A stretch of 33,337 nt of DNA from a virus: positions 1 to 33,337 of IMG/VR virus record IMGVR_UViG_3300006854_000039; one strand, 5' to 3'. A program made the position numbers and the translations under genes. The first letter of the stretch is position 1; each line of letters starts with the position of its first letter. Below, in pieces: positions 6,900 through 15,919 of the stretch. The notes beneath the pieces are model-generated. The model saw only the letters and a list, made by a program, of their open reading frames with translations. It was not told the DNA's origin and did no database searches.

Positions 6900-7928
6900 A
6901 TGGTTGCAGCTCAAAGCAATACCGTATTGACGCTACTGGACATTGCTAAACGCACTGATCCGGATGGCGCCGTACCCGTTATTGCGGAACTTCTCTCTCA
7001 GCGCAACGAGATCCTCGCTGACATGGCTTGGAAAGAAGGGAATCTGCCGACGGGTCATCGCAACACGGTTCGTACTGGTTTGCCGCAAGCTTTCTGGAAA
7101 CTTCCGAACGTGGGAACGAATAGCTCCAAATCCACGACCAGCCAGATCGACGAAGCGACTGGCATTCTCGAAGCATGGTCCGTCATTGACTATGACATCG
7201 CGGAATTGAACGGAAATGTCCAGAAGTACCGTTTGACGGAAGCCGAAGCGTTCATTGAGTCCATGGAGCAGCAATTCGCCGGGGCTTTGTTCTATGGCGA
7301 TAGCACCGTTAATCCAGAGAGGATCACTGGTTTTGCACCGCGCTTCGGAGCGATCTCCGGCGCTGTCAATGCCCAGAACATCCTCAATGCGGGCGGCGGC
7401 GGCTCGACCAACACCAGCGTTTGGCTGGTATGCTGGGGCGATAATACCGTCTATGGAATCTATCCTCGCGGGACGCGCGCCGGCCTTTTCCACAAGGACT
7501 TTGGGGAAAGAATCATTCAGACCTCAGTGACATTGGGATCTGGCTACCTCCATGCCTATGTCGACAAATGGCAATGGAAGTGTGGTCTTGCCTTGAAGGA
7601 CTGGCGATTCGTGGTGCGCTGCGCCAACATCAGCGTTCCGGATCTTGTCAGTGGTGGTGGGACGCAGGGCGCGCAACAGCTCATCAAACTGATGAGCAGG
7701 ATGCTCGATCGTGCGCCGTCGTTCATGGGAGTGAAGCCGGTTTTCTACATGAACCGGACGGCTTATTCCATGCTCAGAATTCAGGGCTTGGATAAATCCC
7801 AAAATGCCATCAGTGTGACAGAGGCGCTTGACCAGTTTGGGAATGTCACAAGGGGTATGTTGCAGTATCAGGGCGTCCCTATCCGGCGATGCGATCAGAT
7901 TCTGAACACCGAATCGGCGATCAGCTAA
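6900..7928 (+). CDS. Major capsid protein
   Basis: This 342-residue protein is the main shell subunit, probably of HK97 fold. It resembles the major capsid proteins of BPP-1-like podoviruses: an N-terminus with LTLLDIAKR, then ELLSQRNEILADMAWKEGN, a TGHRNTVRTGLPQAFW loop and a SYSTEM-like central region with FYGDSTVNPERITGFAPRFG. The late segment VKPVFYMNRTAYSMLR is also typical. It has an AAGGAG site ending 9 bases before ATG 6900. The gene follows the scaffold and precedes the cement protein, the expected order. No delta domain or cleavage site is obvious at the N-terminus. Confidence 0.92.
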   Translation: MVAAQSNTVLTLLDIAKRTDPDGAVPVIAELLSQRNEILADMAWKEGNLPTGHRNTVRTGLPQAFWKLPNVGTNSSKSTTSQIDEATGILEAWSVIDYDIAELNGNVQKYRLTEAEAFIESMEQQFAGALFYGDSTVNPERITGFAPRFGAISGAVNAQNILNAGGGGSTNTSVWLVCWGDNTVYGIYPRGTRAGLFHKDFGERIIQTSVTLGSGYLHAYVDKWQWKCGLALKDWRFVVRCANISVPDLVSGGGTQGAQQLIKLMSRMLDRAPSFMGVKPVFYMNRTAYSMLRIQGLDKSQNAISVTEALDQFGNVTRGMLQYQGVPIRRCDQILNTESAIS

Positions 7929-7941
7929 AGGAGAAAAAACT

Positions 7942-8511
7942 ATGTATCGTGACGCATTATTGTGTTTTAGTGGTGTGCCGACCGCGGCTTCTCCAAAGCC
8001 GACGACGATCATCCCGGCCAGCGCGACGACAGTTATCATGCCTCAATCGATCGACTTGTCGCCGCTCGGACTTCCAACTGGTTCTGGTGGTGGTTCCTCG
8101 GCTCTGCCAAATGCCGGACGTGACCTTGGCATCGGTGGAGAAATGTGGATCCAGGTCTTATTGGCTACGGTCGCAGTTTCGGCCGGCGGCGGGACTTGGA
8201 AAGTAGACTTAATCACCGACACCGATCAGGCCCTGGCAACTGCCATGGTTGTTCTGATGTCGTCGCCTGTTCTGAGCAATGCTACGATGGTTGCAGCGTT
8301 GGCTTCAGGACCGACATCGGTTCTGTGGAGAACCCAGCTACCGGCGGGGAATTCCAGCCCTGGCGGGGCCGGCGGAACGGCATACAAAGCGTTCATCGGC
8401 TTGCAACAAGTGGTTGGAACGGCGGGCTTTACGGCGGGAACAGTGTTCGCCGAAATGCTGACGAACATCCAAGCTGCGGACCTCTTCGGTTCCGGCTACG
8501 CCATTGCCTAA
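7942..8511 (+). CDS. Bbp16-like capsid cement protein
   Basis: A 189-residue protein that resembles the Bbp16 family of capsid cement proteins, which bind the outside of the shell and stabilise it in BPP-1. The N-terminus MYRDALLCFSG is typical. A central beta-rich part reads GIGGEMWIQVLLATVAVSAGGGTWKVDLITD, followed by small-residue loops. It starts 13 bases after the capsid stop with an AAAGGAG site at 7927-7933. High glycine, alanine and threonine content fits a beta-sandwich decoration protein made in large amounts. Context and pattern agree, although no alignment could be run. Confidence 0.82.
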   Translation: MYRDALLCFSGVPTAASPKPTTIIPASATTVIMPQSIDLSPLGLPTGSGGGSSALPNAGRDLGIGGEMWIQVLLATVAVSAGGGTWKVDLITDTDQALATAMVVLMSSPVLSNATMVAALASGPTSVLWRTQLPAGNSSPGGAGGTAYKAFIGLQQVVGTAGFTAGTVFAEMLTNIQAADLFGSGYAIA

Positions 8512-8543
8512 AAATTAGCCTTCCCGGGCTTCTGCGCTGGTTT

Positions 8544-8568
8544 TGGGGGTTCCAGACAAAAACCCCCA
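8544..8568 (+). promoter_or_regulatory. GC-rich hairpin after the cement gene
   Basis: TGGGGGTT at 8544-8551 pairs with AACCCCCA at 8561-8568, with a nine-base loop. There is no T-run after it, so it is not a classical terminator. It lies in the 91-base gap between the highly expressed head genes and the next gene. It may trim or stabilise the 3' end of the capsid message. Confidence 0.5.
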
Positions 8569-8602
8569 GGCGGTCGACGCCGCCCAATTAAAGGAGGATC
8601 CA

Positions 8603-9115
8603 ATGCGTGTTCGAGCAACAAAAGACGGTACTTACGGCGGTTATTTGAGAGAAGGTCCAATCGAGGCTGTTCCTGGCGTTACAATCGGCCAAATGGGAGA
8701 AGTTTTTGATATTGATGACAGGCCGTATCCTGCCATTGATCCAGAGACTCTGAAGCCAATTATGGAACAAGTTTTGGATTCCAGGGGAAATCCCATCATC
8801 GACAAGGTAATGGTTCAAGCCGTAGATGAACGAGGGAATCCCATTCATGGAAACGATAAGAAGCCAGTTATGGCGCCGATCGAGCGTCCGCGGCTACGCC
8901 CGAAAATGTGGAGCTGGTTCAGTCCGGAATGGATGGAAAAAGTTTCAGATGATACGCCGCTTACCTACGATGATAGGGATAAACCGCGCGGCGTTCATCC
9001 TGCCATGAAAGACCGGAGCAAGAAGCCTTTGGCTTCAGTGGCAGCTCCGGTTTCAGCACCATTGGATTTGCAAGAAGAAGTTGGCAAGCCAATCGAGGAA
9101 CAAGTCAAAATCTAG
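8603..9115 (+). CDS. Head-module protein, paralogue A
   Basis: A 170-residue protein of unknown function. It begins MRVRATKDGTYGGY and has GEVFDIDD at about 36-43 and a WSWFSPEWMEKV segment at about 102-113. The next gene shows the same three landmarks in the same order, so the two are probably paralogues. The middle of this copy has an insertion with a repeated short unit (DSRGNPIIDK, then DERGNPIHGN). The C-terminus is Pro/Ala-rich. A longer frame starts at 8543, but ATG 8603 has AAAGGAGG upstream at 8590-8597 and the extension crosses the hairpin. Small proteins of this pattern sit next to capsid genes in other phages; the role is not known to me. Confidence 0.7.
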   Translation: MRVRATKDGTYGGYLREGPIEAVPGVTIGQMGEVFDIDDRPYPAIDPETLKPIMEQVLDSRGNPIIDKVMVQAVDERGNPIHGNDKKPVMAPIERPRLRPKMWSWFSPEWMEKVSDDTPLTYDDRDKPRGVHPAMKDRSKKPLASVAAPVSAPLDLQEEVGKPIEEQVKI

Positions 9116-9123
9116 GAGGCTTT

Positions 9124-9411
9124 ATGAAAGTTCGGGCAACTGCTCAAGGATTTTATCAAGGCCAACACATCGATATCGGCACCATCTTTGATGTCGATCC
9201 AAAATATTACGCCGGTCGCGACGATCAGGATCCAAAGAAAGCTGCGTTTGGATGGATGGAAAAACTCGAAGAGACTCCACAGAATCCCGCGCCAGCACCA
9301 GAAGTCAGTCAGCCGGCGCCAGATGCTACTCCCGCACCAGAGCAGCCATCCGCTCCCGAGGCTCCGGCTGCACCAGAAGCACCGGCCCCAGAAAGTGAAC
9401 CAGCGCAATGA
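9124..9411 (+). CDS. Head-module protein, paralogue B with Pro/Ala tail
   Basis: A 95-residue protein. Its first half begins MKVRATAQGFYQG, then GTIFDVD at about 19-25 and FGWMEKLEE at about 44-52, paralleling the preceding gene. The second half (from about 55) is a low-complexity run of proline, alanine and glutamate. It starts after TAGGAGG with eight bases between genes, and its TGA overlaps the next ATG (ATGA). It could be a minor head or head-tail joining component, inferred only from position and from the shared N-terminal pattern. No known catalytic residues are visible. Confidence 0.68.
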   Translation: MKVRATAQGFYQGQHIDIGTIFDVDPKYYAGRDDQDPKKAAFGWMEKLEETPQNPAPAPEVSQPAPDATPAPEQPSAPEAPAAPEAPAPESEPAQ

Positions 9412-9740
9412 AGCACATGATGATGACGGATGAGGAAAACAAGGAATCCGAGCCCGCTCTAGCCGTAAACAAACCAAAGTATCCATACGGTCTTGAGATT
9501 CGTCTCGATGATTCTGCTTTGAAAAAGCTTGGGATAAAAGAGCTTCCTCCCGTCGGAACCAAAATGCGCCTTGATGCCAAAGTCCATGTGTCTGGAGCTA
9601 TGAGCAATGAAGGCGACCATGGCAAATTTCGAAGCGTGAATTTACAGATCACGCATATGGATCTTGGAAAAGGCGGAGAACACGAATCCACCGATAAAGA
9701 TGAAAAAAGCAAGAGAATTTATGGCGAGAAGGAGAAGTAG
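9408..9740 (+). CDS. Capsid-associated (staple-like) protein candidate
   Basis: A 110-residue charged protein. The core from about 23 to 50 reads KYPYGLEIRLDDSALKKLGI and then ELPPVGTKMRLDAKVHV. I recall this pattern from small proteins encoded beside capsid genes in podoviruses and some myoviruses, sometimes annotated as capsid staple proteins; I hold the name loosely. The C-terminus is Lys/Glu-rich and likely disordered. ATG 9408 overlaps the stop of the previous gene. A later in-frame ATG (9417, 9420 or 9423) is possible because the start is a cluster of methionines. Confidence 0.65.
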   Translation: MKHMMMTDEENKESEPALAVNKPKYPYGLEIRLDDSALKKLGIKELPPVGTKMRLDAKVHVSGAMSNEGDHGKFRSVNLQITHMDLGKGGEHESTDKDEKSKRIYGEKEK

Positions 9741-9742
9741 CA

Positions 9743-10450
9743 ATGCCGCAAACACTGACGGATATCGCCACTCTTGCGGTTCTTCATTGTGGCGTTTCTA
9801 AGCCGATCAATAATGTCATCACCGAGAAAAGCCTTGAGGCCCAGGCTTGCCGTAATGTAGCGGATCTGGCTCGACAGACGACCCTGCGCGCGCACCCATG
9901 GCTTTTTGCTAAACGGTTCGCTACACCCGCTTTAGTGGCTGGTCCGAGCCCGATGGCGACGATTGAATGGATCTACGCCTACGCAGCGCCGGCCGACATG
10001 CTGCATATGTTTCGTTTTATCAGTACACGCCTAAACAACGACACGCGGCAAACCCGGATACCCTACACCATTGCCAACGATGCTACGAATGGAATTTTGA
10101 TTTACACGAATTGGCCGGGTTTTAATACCGCGCTGCCGGTGACGATCGAATACGTTTTTGACAACCAAAATATTTCGCAATGGACAATCGATTTTGGAAA
10201 GGCCATGTCATACTATATGGCTTATCTCATAGCTCCTGTTCTGACAAGCGGGGATCCCTACCAGATGCAACAAAAGCTTTTGGCTCTTTTCGACAAAGCT
10301 GTTATAGACGCGAGAAACAACAATGTAAATGAAGAGCAGCGACCGGAAGAGCCTCAGTCGGAATTTGTTCGTGCGCGCGATGGATTTGGCATGGAAGAAA
10401 CTCAGGGTCAAACCTGGCAAGCCGATCCCTCAGGATTTGCTATTGACTAA
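9743..10450 (+). CDS. Tail tubular protein A (adaptor, T7 gp11-like)
   Basis: This 235-residue protein forms the ring that connects portal to nozzle in T7-like tails. The N-terminal helices (TDIATLAVLHCGVSKPINN), the ARQTTLRAHPWLFAKRFATP segment at about 48-67 and the following EWIYAYAAPADMLHMFRF are characteristic of the family. A C-terminal helix pair with AMSYYMAYLIAPVLTSG follows the usual pattern. AGGAGAAGTAG lies just before ATG 9743. Tail tubular protein B starts immediately after the stop, as in T7-like phages. Confidence 0.9.
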   Translation: MPQTLTDIATLAVLHCGVSKPINNVITEKSLEAQACRNVADLARQTTLRAHPWLFAKRFATPALVAGPSPMATIEWIYAYAAPADMLHMFRFISTRLNNDTRQTRIPYTIANDATNGILIYTNWPGFNTALPVTIEYVFDNQNISQWTIDFGKAMSYYMAYLIAPVLTSGDPYQMQQKLLALFDKAVIDARNNNVNEEQRPEEPQSEFVRARDGFGMEETQGQTWQADPSGFAID

Positions 10451-13400
10451 ATGCCCGCCCAGAATATCATCGAACGAAGCTTCTCCGGCGGAGAAATTTC
10501 GCCCCCTCTCTACGCAAGAACAGACCTCGTAAAATACGCCACTGGCGCTCGGACGCTCCGCAATATGATCTGTATGCGTCATGGTGGCGCTACGCGCCGT
10601 CCAGGGTCCATGTACGTTGGGACCACGCTCAATGGCGGAAATTCAGTTCGACTCATTCCTTTTATTTTCGATGAAACCTCCAACGGTCAAAGCTATGTTC
10701 TTGAGTTTGGAAATCAGTACGTCACGTTCTGGCAAAACGGCGCCAACATTATTCAGTCAAGTGTTCAAATTTCTGGAATAACTCAGGCCAATCCAGCAGT
10801 TGTTACAACCGTTGTGCCCCATGCTTTTGCGAATGGCGATTTTATTTTGATAACCGGCGTTGTTGGGATGCTGGAAATCAACAACAGATATTTTATCGTC
10901 AACAACGTTACGCCCACCACATTTGAACTTAAGGATTTATCTGGGAATAACTTCGATTCAACGACGTTTACGGCATATGTCAGTGGCGGCCTAGCGAATA
11001 AAATACTTCGAGTTTCCACTCCATATTTACAGGCCGATCTTTCCACTCTCGATTTTGCTCAGAGCGCCGATGTCCTGACAATCACACATCAGAATTATGC
11101 GCCGCGCGATCTCGTCAGGAATGGCCCACTTTTTTGGAATCTTAATTTAGTCACTTTTGATGGTACTGGAGGAGAAGGATTTCCAATCGTCACTGCCGGA
11201 GGAACACTGACTGCTCCTCCACAACCAGGAACTTTTTATCGCGTCACTGCAATCATGGCAAATGGCGATGAAGGAGTCGTCGACCCCACTCATTCTAGCG
11301 GGGGAAATATCGTAGCCTCCACTGCAAATCCCATTGTTCTTACTTGGGGGCCTGTTGCAAATGCTGTTTCCTACCGAGTCTATAAATATGATTTGAGCGC
11401 CAATTTTGTGCCCAGCACGGTTGTTTTTGGTTTTATCGGAAACACCACAGATACGACTTTCAGTGATAGCGGAATATCGCCGAATTATGAGGATTCGCCA
11501 CCTATTTCCGGCGCATTGAAATCCCTGGTTGCATCAGGTCAATATCCCGCGAATGTCGGCTATGTTCAGCAGAGAAGGATTTTTTCAAATGTTCCGAATA
11601 ATCCAGTTGGCGCATGGGCTTCTGCCACTGGATCAAATACGAATTTTACGGTAAAGACTCCGATCACAGATGAGCAATCATTCGATTTTAATGTTGCCGG
11701 TGATGAAGTAAATTCTATCGAGCACATCCTTGAATTAAAATCGATGCTCGTAATGACCGCCGGCGCAGAACTTTTCGTTCAGGGAAATGGTTCTGGAGTT
11801 GTTACTCCTACGTCAATAAATGCTTCCGTTCAATCGCAATATGGTTCGAGTAAACTCCGTCCGATAAAAGCTGGAGATGTCGTTCTCTTCAATCAAGCGC
11901 TTGGAAGTTTTATTCGCGACCTTTCCTTCGATTTTGTGATCGATGGATACCGCGGGAATGACTTAACCGTTTTTTCGTCGCATCTTTTTGAAGGCCATGA
12001 AATTGCCGATTGGTCTTATCAAAAAACTCCTGATTCTATCCTCTGGGCAGTACGCGATGATGGTATTTTGCTTTCTTTGACCTATGTTAGAGAGCAACAA
12101 ATTGTGGCATGGACGCGGCATGATTTTGATAACGGTTCAGGCGGTAACTTTCTTTCACCTCCTTCGATTGTGGAAAATGTTGTCGCCATTCCAGAGAACG
12201 GTGATTATGCCGTCTATCTTTGCATCAAGAGAACGATCAATGGCTCCGATGTTCGTTACATCGAAAGGCTTTCCAGTCGAATTTGGAGCGATGTTATCGA
12301 TGCGAGATATCTGGATTGTCATGCTTCCTATGACGGGAGAAACGTTAGCAGCATGACAATGAGCCCTACTACGGATTCGTCGCAATTATTTGTTGAAGAA
12401 GAAATCAGCGACGGAATAGCTTTTACGGAACCATCTGCGGCGAACACGCAATTACTTGGCATTGTTCCCCCGGGCGTTTACACCGTATCGGCTTTAGCGA
12501 CCGCCGTTGGAGTAGCGATGACCGCGGCCGGCACTCAGGTCTATACCGGCTCGGTAACGGGCGGCGGTTTAATCGAAATCACTTGCTCCGGTGGCGGTTC
12601 ATTCACTCTGGATTTCAGTTCTTTATCCGCATATTTTTCAAGGTCTATCGCTTCTCTTATCGGGTATAACCCCACCGTTCACAGCGCCACAGGATTCATC
12701 GATGGCGATTTTCAACCAACGAGCCTCTTTGCTACTGGTGCCGCAGCATATCAACAGTCTTTGGTTCTGACATCGAGTGGAGCGTTTTTTGATGCAAGCA
12801 TGGTCGGCAACCAGATTTTTATCCAAGACGGTCTATGGAACCTGAGTCATGGGCAGTTGGGCAATCAGGTTCGCTTCACTATAACTGGATTTACAAATTC
12901 AACTACCGTAACCGTTCTACCAGATAAACCTGTTCCGGCAAGTCTGCAAACCCCGCTTACGTCTTGGGCGCGCGCCGTTTCCACCATCTCTGGTCTTTCC
13001 TATCTTCAGGGGTTACAGGTCAGCGTGTGGGCCGATCGTTTCGTTGTGGCGAGTCCCCTGAATCGATCCATGGCTGTGATGACTGTCCCGAGCTCTGGGA
13101 TTCTTACTCTTGACAAACAATATTCGGTAATTTTTGTTGGGCTTCCCATTGTTTCTGATCTTGAAACGCTGGCTATCGATACGGCTTTTGGTGAATCCAT
13201 CGCTGATCAACCAAAGGCTATTTCGCGCGTTGTGGTATCACTCTATAACTCTCGGGGATTCTTTGGTGGGACAGAAAATCCAGATACGAATATCGACAAT
13301 CCCATCAGTGCTAATACCGGATTAAACGATCCTCTTTTTGGTCTGATAGAAAATAAGGCTCAAGATGATCGTCGATATTATGATCCAGCGCCGAATCTTT

Positions 13401-13552
13401 TGAGCGATTCTCAGTTTACGAATGTCGAATGTAACTGGAGCAAAGAGGGTCGAATTTTTATTCGGGATGTCGATCCGATACCACTTTCCATCCTGGCTGT
13501 TATTCCGGCTGGACTGACAGCCGCTAAAGTTCCTTACTCGCAAAGGGTCTAA
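10451..13552 (+). CDS. Tail tubular protein B (nozzle, T7 gp12-like), enlarged
   Basis: A 1033-residue nozzle protein, longer than T7 gp12 (about 800). The first 60 residues (SFSGGEISPPLYARTDL and GARTLRNMICMRHGGATRRPG) are diagnostic. Residues about 108-182 look like the small FCCH-type beta domain often seen in phage tail proteins, with GITQANPAVVTTVVPHAF, NGDFILITGV and TTFEL. Residues about 255-350 look like a fibronectin type III-like insert (FYRVTAIMANGDEG, then AVSYRVYKYD). The rest of the body has family-like segments such as AWTRHDF and VRYIERLS. A further insert lies at about 655-860. ATG 10451 directly follows the previous stop. These inserts probably project from the nozzle surface. 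Confidence 0.92.
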   Translation: MPAQNIIERSFSGGEISPPLYARTDLVKYATGARTLRNMICMRHGGATRRPGSMYVGTTLNGGNSVRLIPFIFDETSNGQSYVLEFGNQYVTFWQNGANIIQSSVQISGITQANPAVVTTVVPHAFANGDFILITGVVGMLEINNRYFIVNNVTPTTFELKDLSGNNFDSTTFTAYVSGGLANKILRVSTPYLQADLSTLDFAQSADVLTITHQNYAPRDLVRNGPLFWNLNLVTFDGTGGEGFPIVTAGGTLTAPPQPGTFYRVTAIMANGDEGVVDPTHSSGGNIVASTANPIVLTWGPVANAVSYRVYKYDLSANFVPSTVVFGFIGNTTDTTFSDSGISPNYEDSPPISGALKSLVASGQYPANVGYVQQRRIFSNVPNNPVGAWASATGSNTNFTVKTPITDEQSFDFNVAGDEVNSIEHILELKSMLVMTAGAELFVQGNGSGVVTPTSINASVQSQYGSSKLRPIKAGDVVLFNQALGSFIRDLSFDFVIDGYRGNDLTVFSSHLFEGHEIADWSYQKTPDSILWAVRDDGILLSLTYVREQQIVAWTRHDFDNGSGGNFLSPPSIVENVVAIPENGDYAVYLCIKRTINGSDVRYIERLSSRIWSDVIDARYLDCHASYDGRNVSSMTMSPTTDSSQLFVEEEISDGIAFTEPSAANTQLLGIVPPGVYTVSALATAVGVAMTAAGTQVYTGSVTGGGLIEITCSGGGSFTLDFSSLSAYFSRSIASLIGYNPTVHSATGFIDGDFQPTSLFATGAAAYQQSLVLTSSGAFFDASMVGNQIFIQDGLWNLSHGQLGNQVRFTITGFTNSTTVTVLPDKPVPASLQTPLTSWARAVSTISGLSYLQGLQVSVWADRFVVASPLNRSMAVMTVPSSGILTLDKQYSVIFVGLPIVSDLETLAIDTAFGESIADQPKAISRVVVSLYNSRGFFGGTENPDTNIDNPISANTGLNDPLFGLIENKAQDDRRYYDPAPNLLSDSQFTNVECNWSKEGRIFIRDVDPIPLSILAVIPAGLTAAKVPYSQRV

Positions 13553-14190
13553 TGGGCGATACTGGCGCGATGACAGCAGCGCAAAGCAAGTCGCTATTGA
13601 ATTTTTCAATGGCGACAAGCGCGATTGCTCCCATTGTTTCGACAATCCAAGAAGTTAGTGCGATCAAGGCTCAGAGTAGTTATGCCCAGACCATCGCCAG
13701 AACTAATGCAGCTCTTGGAAAACTGAAAGCAGCTCAAGCAATTCAGGCCGGCGATGTGGCTGCGGCGCGCCGTGAAATGGTTACCAAAGGGCAAGCCGGG
13801 GCTTTTAAGGCGACGGCCGGCGGTTCTGGAATTGATGTTAATCGAGGCTCTACGGCCGCGATTGTGTCCGAGATAAAAACTGCCGGAGCAATAGACGCAT
13901 TGACGATAAAAAATAACGCAGCGCGCGCAGCCTGGGGTCACGAAACACAGGCGATGGAAGATACTTTTCAGGGCCAAATGGTACGACTGACATCGAGAGT
14001 GAAGGCCCAGCAATCTATCGCTACAGGCGGATTGCAAGCCGTGTCAGGTCCGCTTTCTATTTATGGAAACTATCTCAAGTGGAGTAGGTATATGGGTGGC
14101 GGTTCTGGCGGGCCTGGAATTGCGATGCCGTGGTCTAGCGGCTCTTCTCCGTCTAGAAGTTCAAGTCAAGACGATTTTTTAACGGGTTAG
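13552..14190 (+). CDS. Internal virion protein, T7 gp14-like
   Basis: A 212-residue protein that starts one base inside the stop of the nozzle gene (TAATG). The pattern fits small internal (ejection) proteins: a helical Ala/Gln-rich N-terminus, the segment GDVAAARREM, a G-rich turn with GGSGIDVNRGSTAAIVSEI and then ALTIKNNAARAAWGH. The C-terminus is Gly/Ser-rich. In T7, gp14 is ejected first and inserts in the outer membrane to open the DNA channel. That role is assumed from family and gene order: it precedes the gp15-like and gp16-like genes. Confidence 0.8.
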   Translation: MGDTGAMTAAQSKSLLNFSMATSAIAPIVSTIQEVSAIKAQSSYAQTIARTNAALGKLKAAQAIQAGDVAAARREMVTKGQAGAFKATAGGSGIDVNRGSTAAIVSEIKTAGAIDALTIKNNAARAAWGHETQAMEDTFQGQMVRLTSRVKAQQSIATGGLQAVSGPLSIYGNYLKWSRYMGGGSGGPGIAMPWSSGSSPSRSSSQDDFLTG

Positions 14191-14191
14191 C

Positions 14192-15919
14192 ATGGCGATC
14201 ATAATTCCCCAGGAAGCCGATCAACCTATTCAAACGCCAAGACTTCAAGTGTCTGCCGATGAGACGACATTTGGAGGCGGTCCCGGCGCTGCTGCTCAAG
14301 CGGATCAAGTAAGCAAGATCGCAGCGGCTACGGCCGACATCGCTACTTTTGAGAAACTGCGCGCTGACCAAACCGCTGTTGAGGAAGCCCAGGCCAAGAT
14401 GTCCGCCGCCCATGAGGACATTCTCTATAACCCGGAAACCGGAGTTTTAGGATCCAAGGGAACAGAGGCCCTTGTATCTCAACAAGAAGGTCGTAAGCGT
14501 TTCGAGGACTCTGCCAAAAAAATTTCCCAGTCTCTGCATGGCGCTCAACAAGTGGGGTCATTTCAGAAATGGGTCCAGTCGCAAGCTGTAAATTTCAACA
14601 AAGTAACGATGGTTCATGTCGATCAACAACTGACCGAGCATGATAAACAATCGCTTACCGAACTCATTAAAAATCAGAGCTCTTTAGCGGCTCTCGGCCA
14701 TGGTGATCCCGATATTGTGCGGTCGGCTTTTTCTACCGTTGATGACAATATCGATCATTTCGTGAAGCGTAATCGATTGGATGAAGATTCAGCCCAAGAG
14801 TTGCGCGCTGCTACGCATGGGAAAATGCACACGGACGTTGTTGCTCAGATGCTGAAGCAAGGATTTTCAGAGGAAGCAGATGCCTACTTTAAGGCAAATA
14901 AATCCGACATCAGCCCCCAATTTCAGGAGAAAATTTCCGATGCGATTCTTGAGGGGAATGTCCGCACTCAATCAACAAGGGCCGCGAATGACATATGGCA
15001 AAAAACTGATGGCAATTTGACGGAGGCTTTTAAGGCCGCCGACAAGATAGAAAATCTTAACGTTCAGGAGATGACGCGCGCGCGCCTAAGAGAACTGCAA
15101 AGGGATAAAGTAGATGGTCAAGAAGCAATCCAAAATGATTTTTATCAAAGTGCTTTCCGCCAAATTCAAGCGGCCGAGAGGAAGGGAACACCGATCGATA
15201 TTCAAACGGCCGTTGATCCGGCTACGTGGATTGGCATGGACGCCGCAAACCGGGAAAAAATAAAACGCCTTGTCTTGAATGATACGACAGACGCTCAGAA
15301 ATACACTACTTTCACCTTAATGACGCCCGAGGAAAAGAAGGCCATTACGCCCGCTGAACTACAACAAGACTGGTTGCCATATATCGCTCCCAAAGATCGT
15401 TCGCGGGTAATGAACGATTGGACAAAGGCGCGCGCCAGTAACGTCGATGCGAGTCTTACCCATGACCAAAATAAATTGATTGCAGATTCGGCGAAATCGA
15501 TTGGCGTTGGCGGACTCAATGCGTCAAAAGATCCGAGAAAACTGAAGGGCGATAATGCACAGGCATTTCACGATTTCAATATAGCGGCGCAAGATGCGAT
15601 TTTGAACTTTGAAAAAACAAAGCTCGGCGGAACGCGAAAAGCATCTGCCGAGGAAGTCCAGTCCGTTCTGGATGGATTAGTGCTTAAGCGTATCGGTCAG
15701 CACAGTTTATTCGGATTCAAATTTGGCGGCAAGGATGTCCCGGTGCTGTCCAACGCTACGCCATTCGATCAAATTCCGCGCCAGGATCGCTTGGACCTCA
15801 TAGATTACGCACGTAAGGCTGGTGTTCAGGATCCGACCAATGAGCAAGTCGAACAGGCTTATTTCTATGCTCAGAGCGGCGATCTTACCAGGGCGCGAAA
15901 CGTTTTGAGGCGTAAATAG
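14192..15919 (+). CDS. Internal virion protein, T7 gp15-like
   Basis: A 575-residue, mostly helical protein without membrane segment or signal peptide. Its N-terminus (PRLQVSADETTFGGG) and the following helix with KLRADQTAVEEAQAKMS are typical of second ejection proteins in podoviruses, and the long charged helical body fits the core-stack subunit. The segment LYNPETGVLGSKGTEAL resembles a motif seen in this family. It lies one base after the gp14-like stop and ends in TAG that overlaps the GTG of the next gene. In T7, gp15 forms the periplasmic tunnel with gp16. The assignment rests on order, size and composition. Confidence 0.75.
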   Translation: MAIIIPQEADQPIQTPRLQVSADETTFGGGPGAAAQADQVSKIAAATADIATFEKLRADQTAVEEAQAKMSAAHEDILYNPETGVLGSKGTEALVSQQEGRKRFEDSAKKISQSLHGAQQVGSFQKWVQSQAVNFNKVTMVHVDQQLTEHDKQSLTELIKNQSSLAALGHGDPDIVRSAFSTVDDNIDHFVKRNRLDEDSAQELRAATHGKMHTDVVAQMLKQGFSEEADAYFKANKSDISPQFQEKISDAILEGNVRTQSTRAANDIWQKTDGNLTEAFKAADKIENLNVQEMTRARLRELQRDKVDGQEAIQNDFYQSAFRQIQAAERKGTPIDIQTAVDPATWIGMDAANREKIKRLVLNDTTDAQKYTTFTLMTPEEKKAITPAELQQDWLPYIAPKDRSRVMNDWTKARASNVDASLTHDQNKLIADSAKSIGVGGLNASKDPRKLKGDNAQAFHDFNIAAQDAILNFEKTKLGGTRKASAEEVQSVLDGLVLKRIGQHSLFGFKFGGKDVPVLSNATPFDQIPRQDRLDLIDYARKAGVQDPTNEQVEQAYFYAQSGDLTRARNVLRRK

